A DNA stretch of 64,000 nt, taken from CALGKJ01 sp049322695. GTDB lineage: Bacteria; Bacillota; Clostridia; Lutisporales; Lutisporaceae. The DNA lies in NCBI GenBank assembly GCA_049322695.1, contig JBMORW010000054.1, positions 1-64,000 on the forward strand, read 5' to 3'. The notes beneath the pieces are model-generated. The model made no database searches. It worked only from the letters and a program-made list of their open reading frames with translations, and was not told the DNA's origin. The position numbers were made by a program, and so were the translations under genes. Each line of letters begins with the position of its first letter. Within the stretch, counting starts at the first letter, position 1. Shown here piece after piece: positions 54,018-61,931 of this stretch.

Positions 54018-54896
54018 ATGAGTAAGAAAAGAAATTTGATTTTGTCCATAATCAGTATTGTTTTATTACTGTCTGCATTTACAATAGCATCAGGGGACAG
54101 CGATAAGGTGGCTTTTTTTACAAGCCTTCATATCAGGGAGGATCAGACCGTTAATGGAGATGCAGTTGCAATATTCGGAGATATAAGGGTTGACGGTACT
54201 GTCAGAGGAGATGCAGTTGCTGTATTCGGGAATGTGGTGGTTAATGGTACCATAAATGGAGATACAGTGGCAGTGGCAGGAGCTGTAGAAGTCGGTTCTA
54301 ACGGTGTGATAAGCGGCGATGCAGTAGGTGTCGGCGGAGGCGTCATAAAGGAGCGCGGAGCAGTCATAAGAGGTGAAGAAGCCAATGCTGCCATGTCAAT
54401 AGGAATAAACAGACATAACATACTTCCAGTAATCACTTATGCATCTATAATCGGACTATTGATTACCTATGCGCTGTCTTGGCTTGTAATCATAATAATA
54501 CCTTCAAATATTGAGAACATGGCTGTACAGTCCCTTGATAATCTTGGAAGAAGATTTGGAATAGGCCTACTGGCATATATATTGCTGCCGGTGTTTGCAT
54601 TGGCTTTGATAATAACCATGGTCGGCATAATAGTATTGCCATTCTTCCTCATAGCATTTGCCATTGCTTCATTTATAAGTATGATTCCGCTAAAAATAGC
54701 TATTGGCAGGAGAATAGCAGCCAGTGTTCAGAATAGCAGTTCTATATATGTACATCTGCTGGTGGGATTGATAATTGTATATCTTATAAAACTGATTCCC
54801 ATTATTGGCTGGCTGGTGTATGTTTTCCTGGCAGCTGTAGCCATGGGACTTTTGATAGATACCAGAATGGGTGGCGCATTTAGAAGGAAGGTATAG
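54018..54896 (+). CDS. Bactofilin-like/polymer-forming repeat membrane protein
   Basis: 292 residues. N-terminal signal or anchor (about 7-25), then a repetitive beta region at 35-125 built on GDAVAIFGDIRVDGTV-type units, like bactofilin DUF583 repeats, then a C-terminal part with about four hydrophobic segments. Such proteins occur next to ECF sigma loci in Firmicutes and may form a scaffold at the membrane. The 50-bp gap after the anti-sigma gene has a weak AGCCG/CGGCT stem only. Confidence 0.8.
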   Translation: MSKKRNLILSIISIVLLLSAFTIASGDSDKVAFFTSLHIREDQTVNGDAVAIFGDIRVDGTVRGDAVAVFGNVVVNGTINGDTVAVAGAVEVGSNGVISGDAVGVGGGVIKERGAVIRGEEANAAMSIGINRHNILPVITYASIIGLLITYALSWLVIIIIPSNIENMAVQSLDNLGRRFGIGLLAYILLPVFALALIITMVGIIVLPFFLIAFAIASFISMIPLKIAIGRRIAASVQNSSSIYVHLLVGLIIVYLIKLIPIIGWLVYVFLAAVAMGLLIDTRMGGAFRRKV

Positions 54897-54898
54897 CA

Positions 54899-55756
54899 AT
54901 GAAAATTAAAATAACTGTCATTCTAATAATATTTGCTGCAGTGCTATCAGGCTGTGTAATAGATATGGAGAAAAGCGGAATTTCCATATCTGATGATCTT
55001 ATTAGCTATCATGAAGAGATAGAGCTGGATGAAAATCTGAAGGAAGCAAATGCGTATTTTGAAGCTGATGCTTCAAATGTAAAAATATCAAGCTCTCACA
55101 ATAAACTCGTAGAAGGTGTTTTCAGATATAATTCGGAGGATTTGAAGCCGAAATTTGAAGTGGAAGGCGGCGATATCAGAATTCAAAGCAGTAACCCGCC
55201 AATCAAGATTCGCAGAATCATAAGCGAATGGGATATAAGCCTTACAGAGAAGCTGCCTGTGAGCATGAATATAGAGGCTAATGCATCAAAGGCAGAGATG
55301 GACCTGAATGATATCAAGCTTAAGCAAATAGCTATGAAGCTTGGAGCAGCAACAATAAATGTATATTCAGACAAGCCCAATGTCGAAATTCTTGGCGATA
55401 TGAGCATAGATGCAGACGCAAGCTCCTTAAATCTTTATGGCGGCGGAAATATGAATTTTGAAAGAATAAAGGTTGATTCGGATGCTTCCAGGCTTAACTT
55501 AGATCTTTCAGGCGAATACTTCAGAAATGCTGACATAAATATCACAGCCAACGCTTCTACCTTGAAGCTGAGACTTCCGGAAAACGCGGGGACCAGAATC
55601 ATAGTTGAGAACTCTGAGGTCTCTACAATCAGGCTTAATAATGAAAATATCAGCAAGGTTTCTGAAAAGGAATATGTTTCGGCGAATTACGATTCCAGCG
55701 AAATTAAAATTATTATAACATTGAAGCTGAATGTAACGACAGTCACTATTGAATAG
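54899..55756 (+). CDS. Lipoprotein of the DUF4097-like beta-repeat type
   Basis: 285 residues. Signal peptide with lipobox VLSGC (Cys19 of the mature lipoprotein). The mature part is rich in Ala-Ser-Asn-Leu steps such as DADASSLNLYGGGN and DSDASRLNLDLSG, a right-handed beta-helix-like DUF4097 pattern. Last gene of the ECF operon, two bases after the bactofilin-like gene. Probably located on the outer face of the membrane; role unknown, perhaps in envelope-stress sensing. Confidence 0.82.
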   Translation: MKIKITVILIIFAAVLSGCVIDMEKSGISISDDLISYHEEIELDENLKEANAYFEADASNVKISSSHNKLVEGVFRYNSEDLKPKFEVEGGDIRIQSSNPPIKIRRIISEWDISLTEKLPVSMNIEANASKAEMDLNDIKLKQIAMKLGAATINVYSDKPNVEILGDMSIDADASSLNLYGGGNMNFERIKVDSDASRLNLDLSGEYFRNADINITANASTLKLRLPENAGTRIIVENSEVSTIRLNNENISKVSEKEYVSANYDSSEIKIIITLKLNVTTVTIE

Positions 55757-55765
55757 TTCTATCTG

Positions 55766-55799
55766 GATTTCGGCAGATGTCGAAATCTTTTTTATTTTT
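55766..55799 (+). terminator. Rho-independent terminator of the ECF operon
   Basis: GATTTCG (55766-55772), loop GCAGATGT, CGAAATC (55781-55787), then TTTTTTATTTTT. Confidence 0.85.
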
Positions 55800-55995
55800 G
55801 AATTTTAGGCATTAAATAGAGCTTTTATATATATAATTGTACTAGGGTAAGCTTGGGAGAAAATATATAAACAAGTTTGGATACTTCGGGATTTTAAAGC
55901 ATATAATATTTCCATGAGTTTGACATACTTATGATAACATGCTTTAATTTTATTCAGGTATGTGATATAATTGCTATATTCTTATCAGGCATACC

Positions 55996-56131
55996 GTAAG
56001 CTAACGATTACCGAGACATAATAAAGGATTTGTCAGCTTACCGGTGTAATAGTGCTTATGCTTTGTAAAGCTGATATGAGCACTTACAGTTATACCGGCT
56101 GCTGCGCCAAAGTCGTGCAGTTCGACTTTTC
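55996..56131 (+). promoter_or_regulatory. Structured leader RNA of unknown type before a small gene
   Basis: Three hairpins follow one another. A closing stem GTAAGCT/AGCTTAC (55996-56002, 56035-56041) encloses a 32-base loop; a long interrupted stem pairs about 56041-56061 with 56078-56099 (CCGGTGTAA with TTATACCGG, and AGTGCTTAT with ATGAGCACT); and AAAGTCG/CGACTTT (56109-56115, 56123-56129) lies just before the ribosome binding site of the 75-residue protein. It matches no riboswitch class I can name. Between 55800 and 55995 I see only AT-rich DNA. Confidence 0.45.
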
Positions 56132-56152
56132 ACACAGATTAGGAGGAATATG

Positions 56153-56380
56153 ATGCTGCTTAGAGAATTTTCAGTTGGTGATCACACTATTAATCTTACT
56201 CAGGATGGTACAGTTTATATAGCTACTGTAAAGAAAAACGGCGGTGAAAAGGTATTTTACCATGAATATAATGACTACGAAAAGATAAAACTCTGTTTCG
56301 ATGAGATTATACAAATGTTTGACGGTAAGGACGCAAGTATAGACACAGTACTAAGATTATTAGAGCAAAGCACTGTTTAA
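56153..56380 (+). CDS. Hypothetical small protein
   Basis: 75 residues; ATG 56153 has AGGAGG six bases upstream, ATG 56150 only three. Predicted beta strands in the first half (REFSVGDHTINLTQDGTVYIATVKK) and a helical end. No known family recognised. It is flanked by a structured leader upstream and a perfect terminator that contains its stop codon, so it is a stand-alone unit under its own control. Confidence 0.7.
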   Translation: MLLREFSVGDHTINLTQDGTVYIATVKKNGGEKVFYHEYNDYEKIKLCFDEIIQMFDGKDASIDTVLRLLEQSTV

Positions 56381-56403
56381 GACAGGATTCTCATCCTGTC
56401 TTA
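56378..56403 (+). terminator. Terminator overlapping the stop of the small protein
   Basis: Perfect 11-bp stem TAAGACAGGAT (56378-56388) and ATCCTGTCTTA (56393-56403), loop TCTC; includes the TAA stop. Downstream run is A-rich, so termination may be partial in the plus direction. Confidence 0.65.
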
Positions 56404-56448
56404 AAATCTGTATTAAGGCACTACAAAGCAAAAGAAGAGGTGAGTACA

Positions 56449-57477
56449 ATGGATGAAAGAATAATTATTCTTGCTATTGAAACATCCTGTGATGAGACCT
56501 CAGCCGCTGTTCTTGCAAACGGTCGGGAGGTGCTGTCTAATATAATATCAAGCCAGATAACAACTCATCAGAAGTTTGGTGGAGTTGTTCCTGAAGTGGC
56601 ATCCAGAAAGCATTTGGAAAATATCAATGCTGTAATTGACCAATCCTTGAATGATGCAAAAATGACCTTTAACGACCTTGATGCAATAGCGGTTACATGC
56701 GGTCCCGGACTTGTAGGTGCACTGCTTATAGGGCTCTCTACTGCAAAGGCTATAGCATACAGCAAAGGAATACCTCTAATCGGTGTAAATCATATTGAGG
56801 GTCACATAGCAGCAAACTATATTCAGCATGAAAAGCTTGAGCCTCCTTTCGTATGTCTTGTAGCTTCAGGCGGACACAGTCACATTGTAAATGTTATGGA
56901 TTATGATAAATATGAAATACTTGGACAGACACGAGATGATGCGGCAGGAGAGGCATTTGACAAAATAGCCAGGGCATTAGGTCTTGGGTATCCTGGTGGT
57001 CCTCTTATTGACAAGCTTGCAGTTAAAGGAGATGCTGCTGCCATAGATTTTCCCAGAGCATATCTTGAAGAAGGCAGCTATGATTTCAGCTTTAGCGGCA
57101 TAAAATCTGCAGTGCTTAATTACCTTAACTCGAAAAAAATGAGGGACGAAGCCATAAATGTTGCTGATGTTGCAGCAAGCTTTCAGGAAGCTGTTGTTGA
57201 GGTGCTTGCTTCAAAGCTGATTGCAGCATCAAAGGAAATGAGATCAAAGTATGCTGTTCTTGCAGGCGGAGTAGCTGCAAACAGAAGGTTGAGAGATTAT
57301 CTTGCAGAAAAAGGTAAAGAAGCGGGTATTGAGGTTATATTCCCTTCTCCCATTCTGTGCACGGATAATGCAGCTATGATTGGATGTGCGGCATATTACA
57401 AATACAGGAGCGGGAAAGTATCTGACTTTTGCTTGAATGCAATTCCTAACCTTACAATAGGAGACAGAAGGATTTGA
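56449..57477 (+). CDS. tsaD: tRNA N6-threonylcarbamoyladenosine transferase TsaD
   Basis: 342 residues from ATG 56449 (GAGGTG six bases upstream). ILAIETSCDETSAAV (ATP-binding), metal ligands in NHIEGHIAANY, ASGGHSHIV, and GGVAANRRLRDYL motifs are intact. Carries out the last step of t6A37 formation with TsaB and TsaE. Confidence 0.97.
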   Translation: MDERIIILAIETSCDETSAAVLANGREVLSNIISSQITTHQKFGGVVPEVASRKHLENINAVIDQSLNDAKMTFNDLDAIAVTCGPGLVGALLIGLSTAKAIAYSKGIPLIGVNHIEGHIAANYIQHEKLEPPFVCLVASGGHSHIVNVMDYDKYEILGQTRDDAAGEAFDKIARALGLGYPGGPLIDKLAVKGDAAAIDFPRAYLEEGSYDFSFSGIKSAVLNYLNSKKMRDEAINVADVAASFQEAVVEVLASKLIAASKEMRSKYAVLAGGVAANRRLRDYLAEKGKEAGIEVIFPSPILCTDNAAMIGCAAYYKYRSGKVSDFCLNAIPNLTIGDRRI

Positions 57478-57494
57478 GTCAGGCAAGAAAGGAT

Positions 57495-57524
57495 AGAGGA
57501 GACAGGTATCTACCTCCTCTGTTT
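57495..57524. terminator. Possible terminator between tsaD and the convergent ABC-F gene
   Basis: AGAGGAG (57495-57501) and CTCCTCT (57514-57520) form a 7-bp stem with a 12-base loop in the short gap between convergent genes; flanking T run is short. Confidence 0.45.
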
Positions 57525-57532
57525 CGCCCTTG

Positions 57533-59449
57533 CTACTGCTGAAGTGTCTCCCATTCTTCATACAGCTCAAGGAGATAATTTTCCAGTTTGTCTGACTCAT
57601 CATGCAGTTCCTGGCACCTTATATGGTCGCTGAAAACCTCAGGAAGCTCCATTAAAGCTTCAATTTCCTTCAGTCTTTCCTCGCTGGACTTTATTTCTTT
57701 TTCTACAGTTTCCAGTCTCTTCTGCTGTCTTTTAGCATTGGATTTTTCTTCCTTTTGCTTAAGCCAATCATTTTTCACCTCAGATGCCTTTACACTGTCA
57801 AGTTCGTCTTTGCTTTGAGCCAAATCATTCATCTGACTCTTTTTTTCAAGGTAATAGGGGTAATTGCCCATATATTGTGTACAGCCGTTTATATTCAATT
57901 CTATAATCTTGTTTGCCACCTTCTTGATGAAATATCTGTCGTGAGATATAAAAAGCACAGTTCCTCCATAGTTCTGCAATGCACTTTCCAGTACTTCCTT
58001 TGAGACGATGTCAAGGTGGTTTGTAGGCTCATCCATAAGCAGAAAATTAGATTTAGACAGCATAAGCTTTAAAAGTGCAACTCTGCTTTTTTCGCCGCCG
58101 CTAAGCTTATAAATTTCCTTAAACACATCTTCTCCTTGAAAAAGGAAGGCTGCCAGCTTTGTACGTATATCCGTCTGATTCAGCTCCGGATACTCATCCC
58201 AAATCTCATCTATTACAAGCTTGCTTGGATCCAGGCTTTCCTGTTCCTGCTCGTAATAGCCTACAAAAACATTTTTTCCAAGTCTTATTACACCCGAATC
58301 CGGACTTACCATACCTCTGATAATCTTCAGTATGGTAGTTTTTCCTATGCCGTTAGGGCCTAACAATGCTACCTTATCTCCCTGCTTTATTTCAAAGCTT
58401 ATATTGTCAAAAAGCTTCCGATCATATGTTTTAGAAAGATTTTCAACAAACATAACATCATAGCCGCTTCTTATTCTGGGCTCAAAACTGAATCTGGCAC
58501 TTTTGGGCTCAGAAGCAGGCCTGTCTATTTTACTCATGCGTTCAAGTGCCTTTTCACGGCTTTCGGCTTGCCTTATACTTTTTTCACGGTTATACTGCCT
58601 GAAACGGGTAATTATAGCCTGCTGCCTTTCAATCTCCTTCTGCTGAAGGTCGTACTCCTTTTGCAGCTGTTCTCTTCTCTCCTTTTTCAGTTCAACATAT
58701 CTGGAATAATTGCCGCTGTACTCAATCAGGGTTTTGTTTTCTATTTCAAAGGTTTTATTAGTAATTTCATCAAGAAAATATCTGTCATGAGATATTATGA
58801 GAAGAGTGCTTTTTATGTCCTTCAGATAGGCTTCCAGCCATTCCACTGATTCGATGTCCAAATAATTGGTAGGCTCATCCAACAGTAATATGTCAAAGCT
58901 CTGGAGAAGCACTTTCCCAAGAGCTACTCTTGTTTTTTGCCCCCCGCTCAGGGTGTTTATACGCTGCTGATATTCCTCCTGTGTGAAGCCAAGGCCTTTT
59001 AGAACACCTCTTATACGGCTCTGATAAGAAAAGCCGTCCTTGTTGTTATATTGTTCTTGAAGCATGGAATAGCTTTTCAATAGCTGCTGAAGCTCTGCAT
59101 CTTTGCCTGAGCTGCTGAAATTGCTTATCTGCATCTCAAGTGTTCTAATTGAGTTTTCAAGCTGTATTATATCTTCGAATACCGTAAGCATTTCTTCCCA
59201 AATGTTGTTTTCGGAGTCAAAATCAAAATCCTGCGACATATATCCAAGGCGTGAGTTCTTACCAATGTATATTTCGCCTTCATCCCTATCCAGTTCTCCC
59301 GTAAGTATTTTAAACAAAGTAGACTTTCCTGCTCCGTTTAAACCTATAATGCCGACTTTATCTCCATCCTGCACGGTGAAAGAGATATTTTCTATTATTA
59401 CCTCAATACCATAGCTTTTCTTTATATCCTTAGCAGATAATACTATCAT
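57533..59449 (-). CDS. ABC-F family ATPase
   Basis: 638 residues on the minus strand; ATG at 59449 follows GGAGG (an in-frame GTG is four codons earlier). Two ABC domains: Walker A GLNGAGKST with LSGGQKTRVAL, and GPNGIGKTT with LSGGEKSRVAL, separated by the long ABC-F linker (about 235-310, KKERREQLQKEYDLQQKEIERQ). A C-terminal charged coiled coil occupies 530-638. No membrane segments. ABC-F proteins act on the ribosome E-site; this layout resembles YdiF/Uup-type housekeeping members more than known resistance proteins, but the exact role is not readable. Confidence 0.93.
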   Translation of the reverse strand: MIVLSAKDIKKSYGIEVIIENISFTVQDGDKVGIIGLNGAGKSTLFKILTGELDRDEGEIYIGKNSRLGYMSQDFDFDSENNIWEEMLTVFEDIIQLENSIRTLEMQISNFSSSGKDAELQQLLKSYSMLQEQYNNKDGFSYQSRIRGVLKGLGFTQEEYQQRINTLSGGQKTRVALGKVLLQSFDILLLDEPTNYLDIESVEWLEAYLKDIKSTLLIISHDRYFLDEITNKTFEIENKTLIEYSGNYSRYVELKKERREQLQKEYDLQQKEIERQQAIITRFRQYNREKSIRQAESREKALERMSKIDRPASEPKSARFSFEPRIRSGYDVMFVENLSKTYDRKLFDNISFEIKQGDKVALLGPNGIGKTTILKIIRGMVSPDSGVIRLGKNVFVGYYEQEQESLDPSKLVIDEIWDEYPELNQTDIRTKLAAFLFQGEDVFKEIYKLSGGEKSRVALLKLMLSKSNFLLMDEPTNHLDIVSKEVLESALQNYGGTVLFISHDRYFIKKVANKIIELNINGCTQYMGNYPYYLEKKSQMNDLAQSKDELDSVKASEVKNDWLKQKEEKSNAKRQQKRLETVEKEIKSSEERLKEIEALMELPEVFSDHIRCQELHDESDKLENYLLELYEEWETLQQ

Positions 59450-59617
59450 ATTAACCTCCACTGACTATAAGCATAAGACCTGCAATATATATTTTAGCAA
59501 AAACAGTAGCTGATTGTACAATATTTTGTACTAAACATTCCAGAACAAGCAAAATTATATCATAAGGATTATCAATTATACCAAGTACAGCAACGCTTTA
59601 CGGATAATCATCGTTGC

Positions 59618-59646
59618 TTGACAATAATTTAACCATATTATACAAT
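59618..59646 (+). promoter_or_regulatory. Sigma-A promoter of rex
   Basis: TTGACA (59618-59623), 17 bases, TACAAT (59641-59646). Start near 59653, about 95 bp before the rex ATG. No clear Rex operator (TTGTTAAN4TTAACAA-like) was seen in this gap of 297 bp between the divergent genes. Confidence 0.7.
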
Positions 59647-59746
59647 GAAATTGCATGATTGGATAAAATAAGACTGATTTTCAGATAATAGTGACAATGA
59701 AATAGGTATTTTTAATTAATACATTAAGATTTGAGGGGTAGATAGT

Positions 59747-60400
59747 ATGGAGAGGTTTAGCAATATTTCAATGGCAGTTGTAAGAAGACTTCCAAAATAC
59801 CACAGATATCTTAGTGACTTGCTGAATAATGACATTAAGAGGGTATCCTCACAGGAACTGAGCAAGATAACAGGCTTTACCGCATCACAGATAAGGCAGG
59901 ACTTGAACTGCTTCGGAGGCTTCGGCCAGCAGGGTTATGGATATAATGTTGAGGAGCTCCATAACGAGATAGGGAAAATACTTGGACTTGACAGGGTTTA
60001 CAATACTATTATTGTGGGAGCCGGGAATGTGGGACAGGCGATTGCCAACTACACCCAGTTCCAAAAAAGCGGCTTTAAGCTGGTAGGAATATTTGATGTG
60101 AATCCCAAGCTTATAGGACTGAAAATAAATGATGTAACAATAATGGATGTTGATAATCTAAAGGATTTTATATCCAAAAACAATATAGAAATAGGCATTA
60201 TATGCACTCCAAAAGAAAACAGCCAAAAGGTTGCAGACATTATGGTAGACTCAGGAGTCAGAGCTATATGGAATTTTGCTCCCGTTGACCTTAAGGTTTC
60301 GGATGATATAATAGTTGAAAATGTTCATCTAAGTGAAAGCTTATTTACGATATCCTATCTTCTGAAGGAAAAAGAAGATATTAAACAGAAAAAGAAATAA
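59747..60400 (+). CDS. rex: Redox-sensing transcriptional repressor Rex
   Basis: 217 residues. N-terminal winged helix (RRLPKYHRYLSDLL, SSQELSKITGFTASQIRQDL), then an NADH-binding Rossmann domain (VGAGNVGQAIANY, IGIICTPKENSQKVAD). Rex derepresses fermentation and NADH-disposal genes when NADH/NAD+ is high. Downstream it faces the sodium-pump beta subunit gene. Confidence 0.95.
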   Translation: MERFSNISMAVVRRLPKYHRYLSDLLNNDIKRVSSQELSKITGFTASQIRQDLNCFGGFGQQGYGYNVEELHNEIGKILGLDRVYNTIIVGAGNVGQAIANYTQFQKSGFKLVGIFDVNPKLIGLKINDVTIMDVDNLKDFISKNNIEIGIICTPKENSQKVADIMVDSGVRAIWNFAPVDLKVSDDIIVENVHLSESLFTISYLLKEKEDIKQKKK

Positions 60401-60406
60401 TAGGGC

Positions 60407-60434
60407 TTGTTTATGGTAGAATAAGTAGTATAAT
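60407..60434 (+). promoter_or_regulatory. Upstream promoter of the gcdB leader
   Basis: TTGTTT (60407-60412), 16 bases, perfect TATAAT (60429-60434). Transcripts would meet the hairpin at 60468 before reaching the gene. Confidence 0.5.
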
Positions 60435-60467
60435 ACATTATGTAGTGCAAATTGACAAGCTGCATAC

Positions 60468-60502
60468 AAACGAAGCGGATTGCTAGATTTGCTTCGTTTT
60501 AT
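60468..60502 (+). terminator. Terminator or attenuator between rex and gcdB
   Basis: Perfect 9-bp stem AAACGAAGC (60468-60476) and GCTTCGTTT (60491-60499), 14-base loop, then TATT. It lies between the two promoters of gcdB, so it ends rex transcripts or attenuates those from the first. Confidence 0.65.
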
Positions 60503-60511
60503 TAATGTATA

Positions 60512-60539
60512 TTGTCAGAAAAATACTATGTTTTATAAT
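60512..60539 (+). promoter_or_regulatory. Proximal promoter of gcdB
   Basis: TTGTCA (60512-60517), 16 bases, perfect TATAAT (60534-60539); predicted start about 20 bases before the AAGGAG ribosome binding site. Confidence 0.6.
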
Positions 60540-60567
60540 GCTATATACAAATAAGGAGATGTAAAGG

Positions 60568-61671
60568 ATGCAGGAATTATTAAAAGGTATTATGGCTATT
60601 GAGTTGGGAAATATTGTTATGTTTGTGATAGCGGGTGTACTCATTTATCTGGCAGTTGTTAAAGAATATGAGCCTATGCTGTTAATGCCCATCGGTTTTG
60701 GAGCACTGCTGGCTAATATTCCGCTGGTAAGAGAGACAGAGGGTTTTGTAGCATTGGAAAAGCTGTTCATTGCAGGTATAGAAACAGAACTGTTTCCGCT
60801 GCTTATATTTATAGCAGTAGGAGCTATGATAGACTTTGGTCCGCTTTTAAAGAATCCTAAAATGCTGTTATTCGGCGGAGCCGCACAGTTTGGTATATTC
60901 TTTACTATGACTGTTGCAGCAATGACAGGTGTATTTGATTTAAAGGAAAGTGCTGCAATAGGTATCATCGGAGCAGCAGACGGTCCTACGTCAATATATG
61001 TGGCAAAGAAGTTTGCTCAGGATCTGCTGGGACCGATTTCCGTTGCGGCATATTCATATATGGCTTTGGTACCTATAATACAGCCTCCTGTTATAAGAGC
61101 GTTGACTACAAAGGAAGAAAGAAAGATTAGAATGGAATATGAAGAAAACTCTGTTTCAAAGAAAGTTAAAATCATATTTCCAATAGCTGTTACATTAATA
61201 GCAGGTATAGTTGCTCCTGCCAGTGTAGCTTTAGTAGGTTTCCTGATGTTTGGCAATTTGTTGAGAGAATGCGGTGTTACGGACAGACTTTCAAAATCGG
61301 CACAGAATGAGCTTGCAAACCTAGTAACAATATTACTGGGCATAACCATAGGCTCCACCATGTCGGCCGAGAAGTTCCTGGATTTACGGACACTGCTGAT
61401 TATTGGCATGGGACTGCTGGCCTTCATTTTTGATACAGCAGGCGGAGTAGTGTTTGCCAAGCTTCTAAATGTATTTTCAAAGAATAAAATTAATCCTATG
61501 GTAGGAGCTGCAGGAATATCTGCATTCCCTATGTCCGCCAGAGTTATACAGAGAGAGGCACAAAAGGCTGACCCATCGAATTTTATATTGATGCATGCGG
61601 TAAGCGCTAACGTTGCAGGACAGATAGGTTCAATAATAGCAGGCGGTATGATACTGTCACTTGTAAAATAG
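60568..61671 (+). CDS. Sodium ion-translocating decarboxylase beta subunit
   Basis: 367 residues, the usual length. Integral membrane protein with about ten segments. GAADGPTSIYVAKKFAQ, with the Na+-coordinating Asp, ISAFPMSARVIQREAQKADPS and HAVSANVAGQIGS are typical beta-subunit motifs of the OadB/GcdB/MmdB family. It pumps Na+ using carboxybiotin decarboxylation. Alpha and biotin subunits are absent here; the substrate (oxaloacetate, glutaconyl-CoA or methylmalonyl-CoA) is therefore not known. The gene next to it codes for a tiny gamma-like subunit. Confidence 0.93.
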   Translation: MQELLKGIMAIELGNIVMFVIAGVLIYLAVVKEYEPMLLMPIGFGALLANIPLVRETEGFVALEKLFIAGIETELFPLLIFIAVGAMIDFGPLLKNPKMLLFGGAAQFGIFFTMTVAAMTGVFDLKESAAIGIIGAADGPTSIYVAKKFAQDLLGPISVAAYSYMALVPIIQPPVIRALTTKEERKIRMEYEENSVSKKVKIIFPIAVTLIAGIVAPASVALVGFLMFGNLLRECGVTDRLSKSAQNELANLVTILLGITIGSTMSAEKFLDLRTLLIIGMGLLAFIFDTAGGVVFAKLLNVFSKNKINPMVGAAGISAFPMSARVIQREAQKADPSNFILMHAVSANVAGQIGSIIAGGMILSLVK

Positions 61672-61681
61672 GAGGATAATT

Positions 61682-61816
61682 ATGAGTAGATTGGAAATGC
61701 TGATGGAAAGCTTAAGGGTTATGGGGCTTGGAATGCTTGGGATATTTATATTTATGTCTGTATTCTATCTTATGATAATAGCCTTGAACAAACTGATGCC
61801 TCCAAAGGGAGAGTAA
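61682..61816 (+). CDS. Small membrane protein, OadG-like decarboxylase gamma subunit
   Basis: 44 residues: one N-terminal membrane segment (about 14-36, VMGLGMLGIFIFMSVFYLMI) and a short charged Lys-rich tail, the pattern of the N-terminal half of OAD gamma subunits. It starts 10 bp after the beta subunit gene with GGAGG upstream and ends directly before a strong terminator. The family's usual C-terminal Zn/biotin-contacting part is missing, so it is a minimal form. Confidence 0.75.
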   Translation: MSRLEMLMESLRVMGLGMLGIFIFMSVFYLMIIALNKLMPPKGE

Positions 61817-61820
61817 AGAT

Positions 61821-61861
61821 TAACCTTGTAAGCCAAGGGCAGCTTACAAGGTTATGTTTTT
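61821..61861 (+). terminator. Rho-independent terminator of the gcdB operon
   Basis: Perfect 13-bp stem TAACCTTGTAAGC (61821-61833) and GCTTACAAGGTTA (61842-61854), loop of eight, then TGTTTTTTG. Confidence 0.9.
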
Positions 61862-61931
61862 TGTGTAAGCTTTTCAAATTTATGATAAAATAGAATGGAT
61901 AACGATTTTTATTCGGAGGGTTGTTAATACT

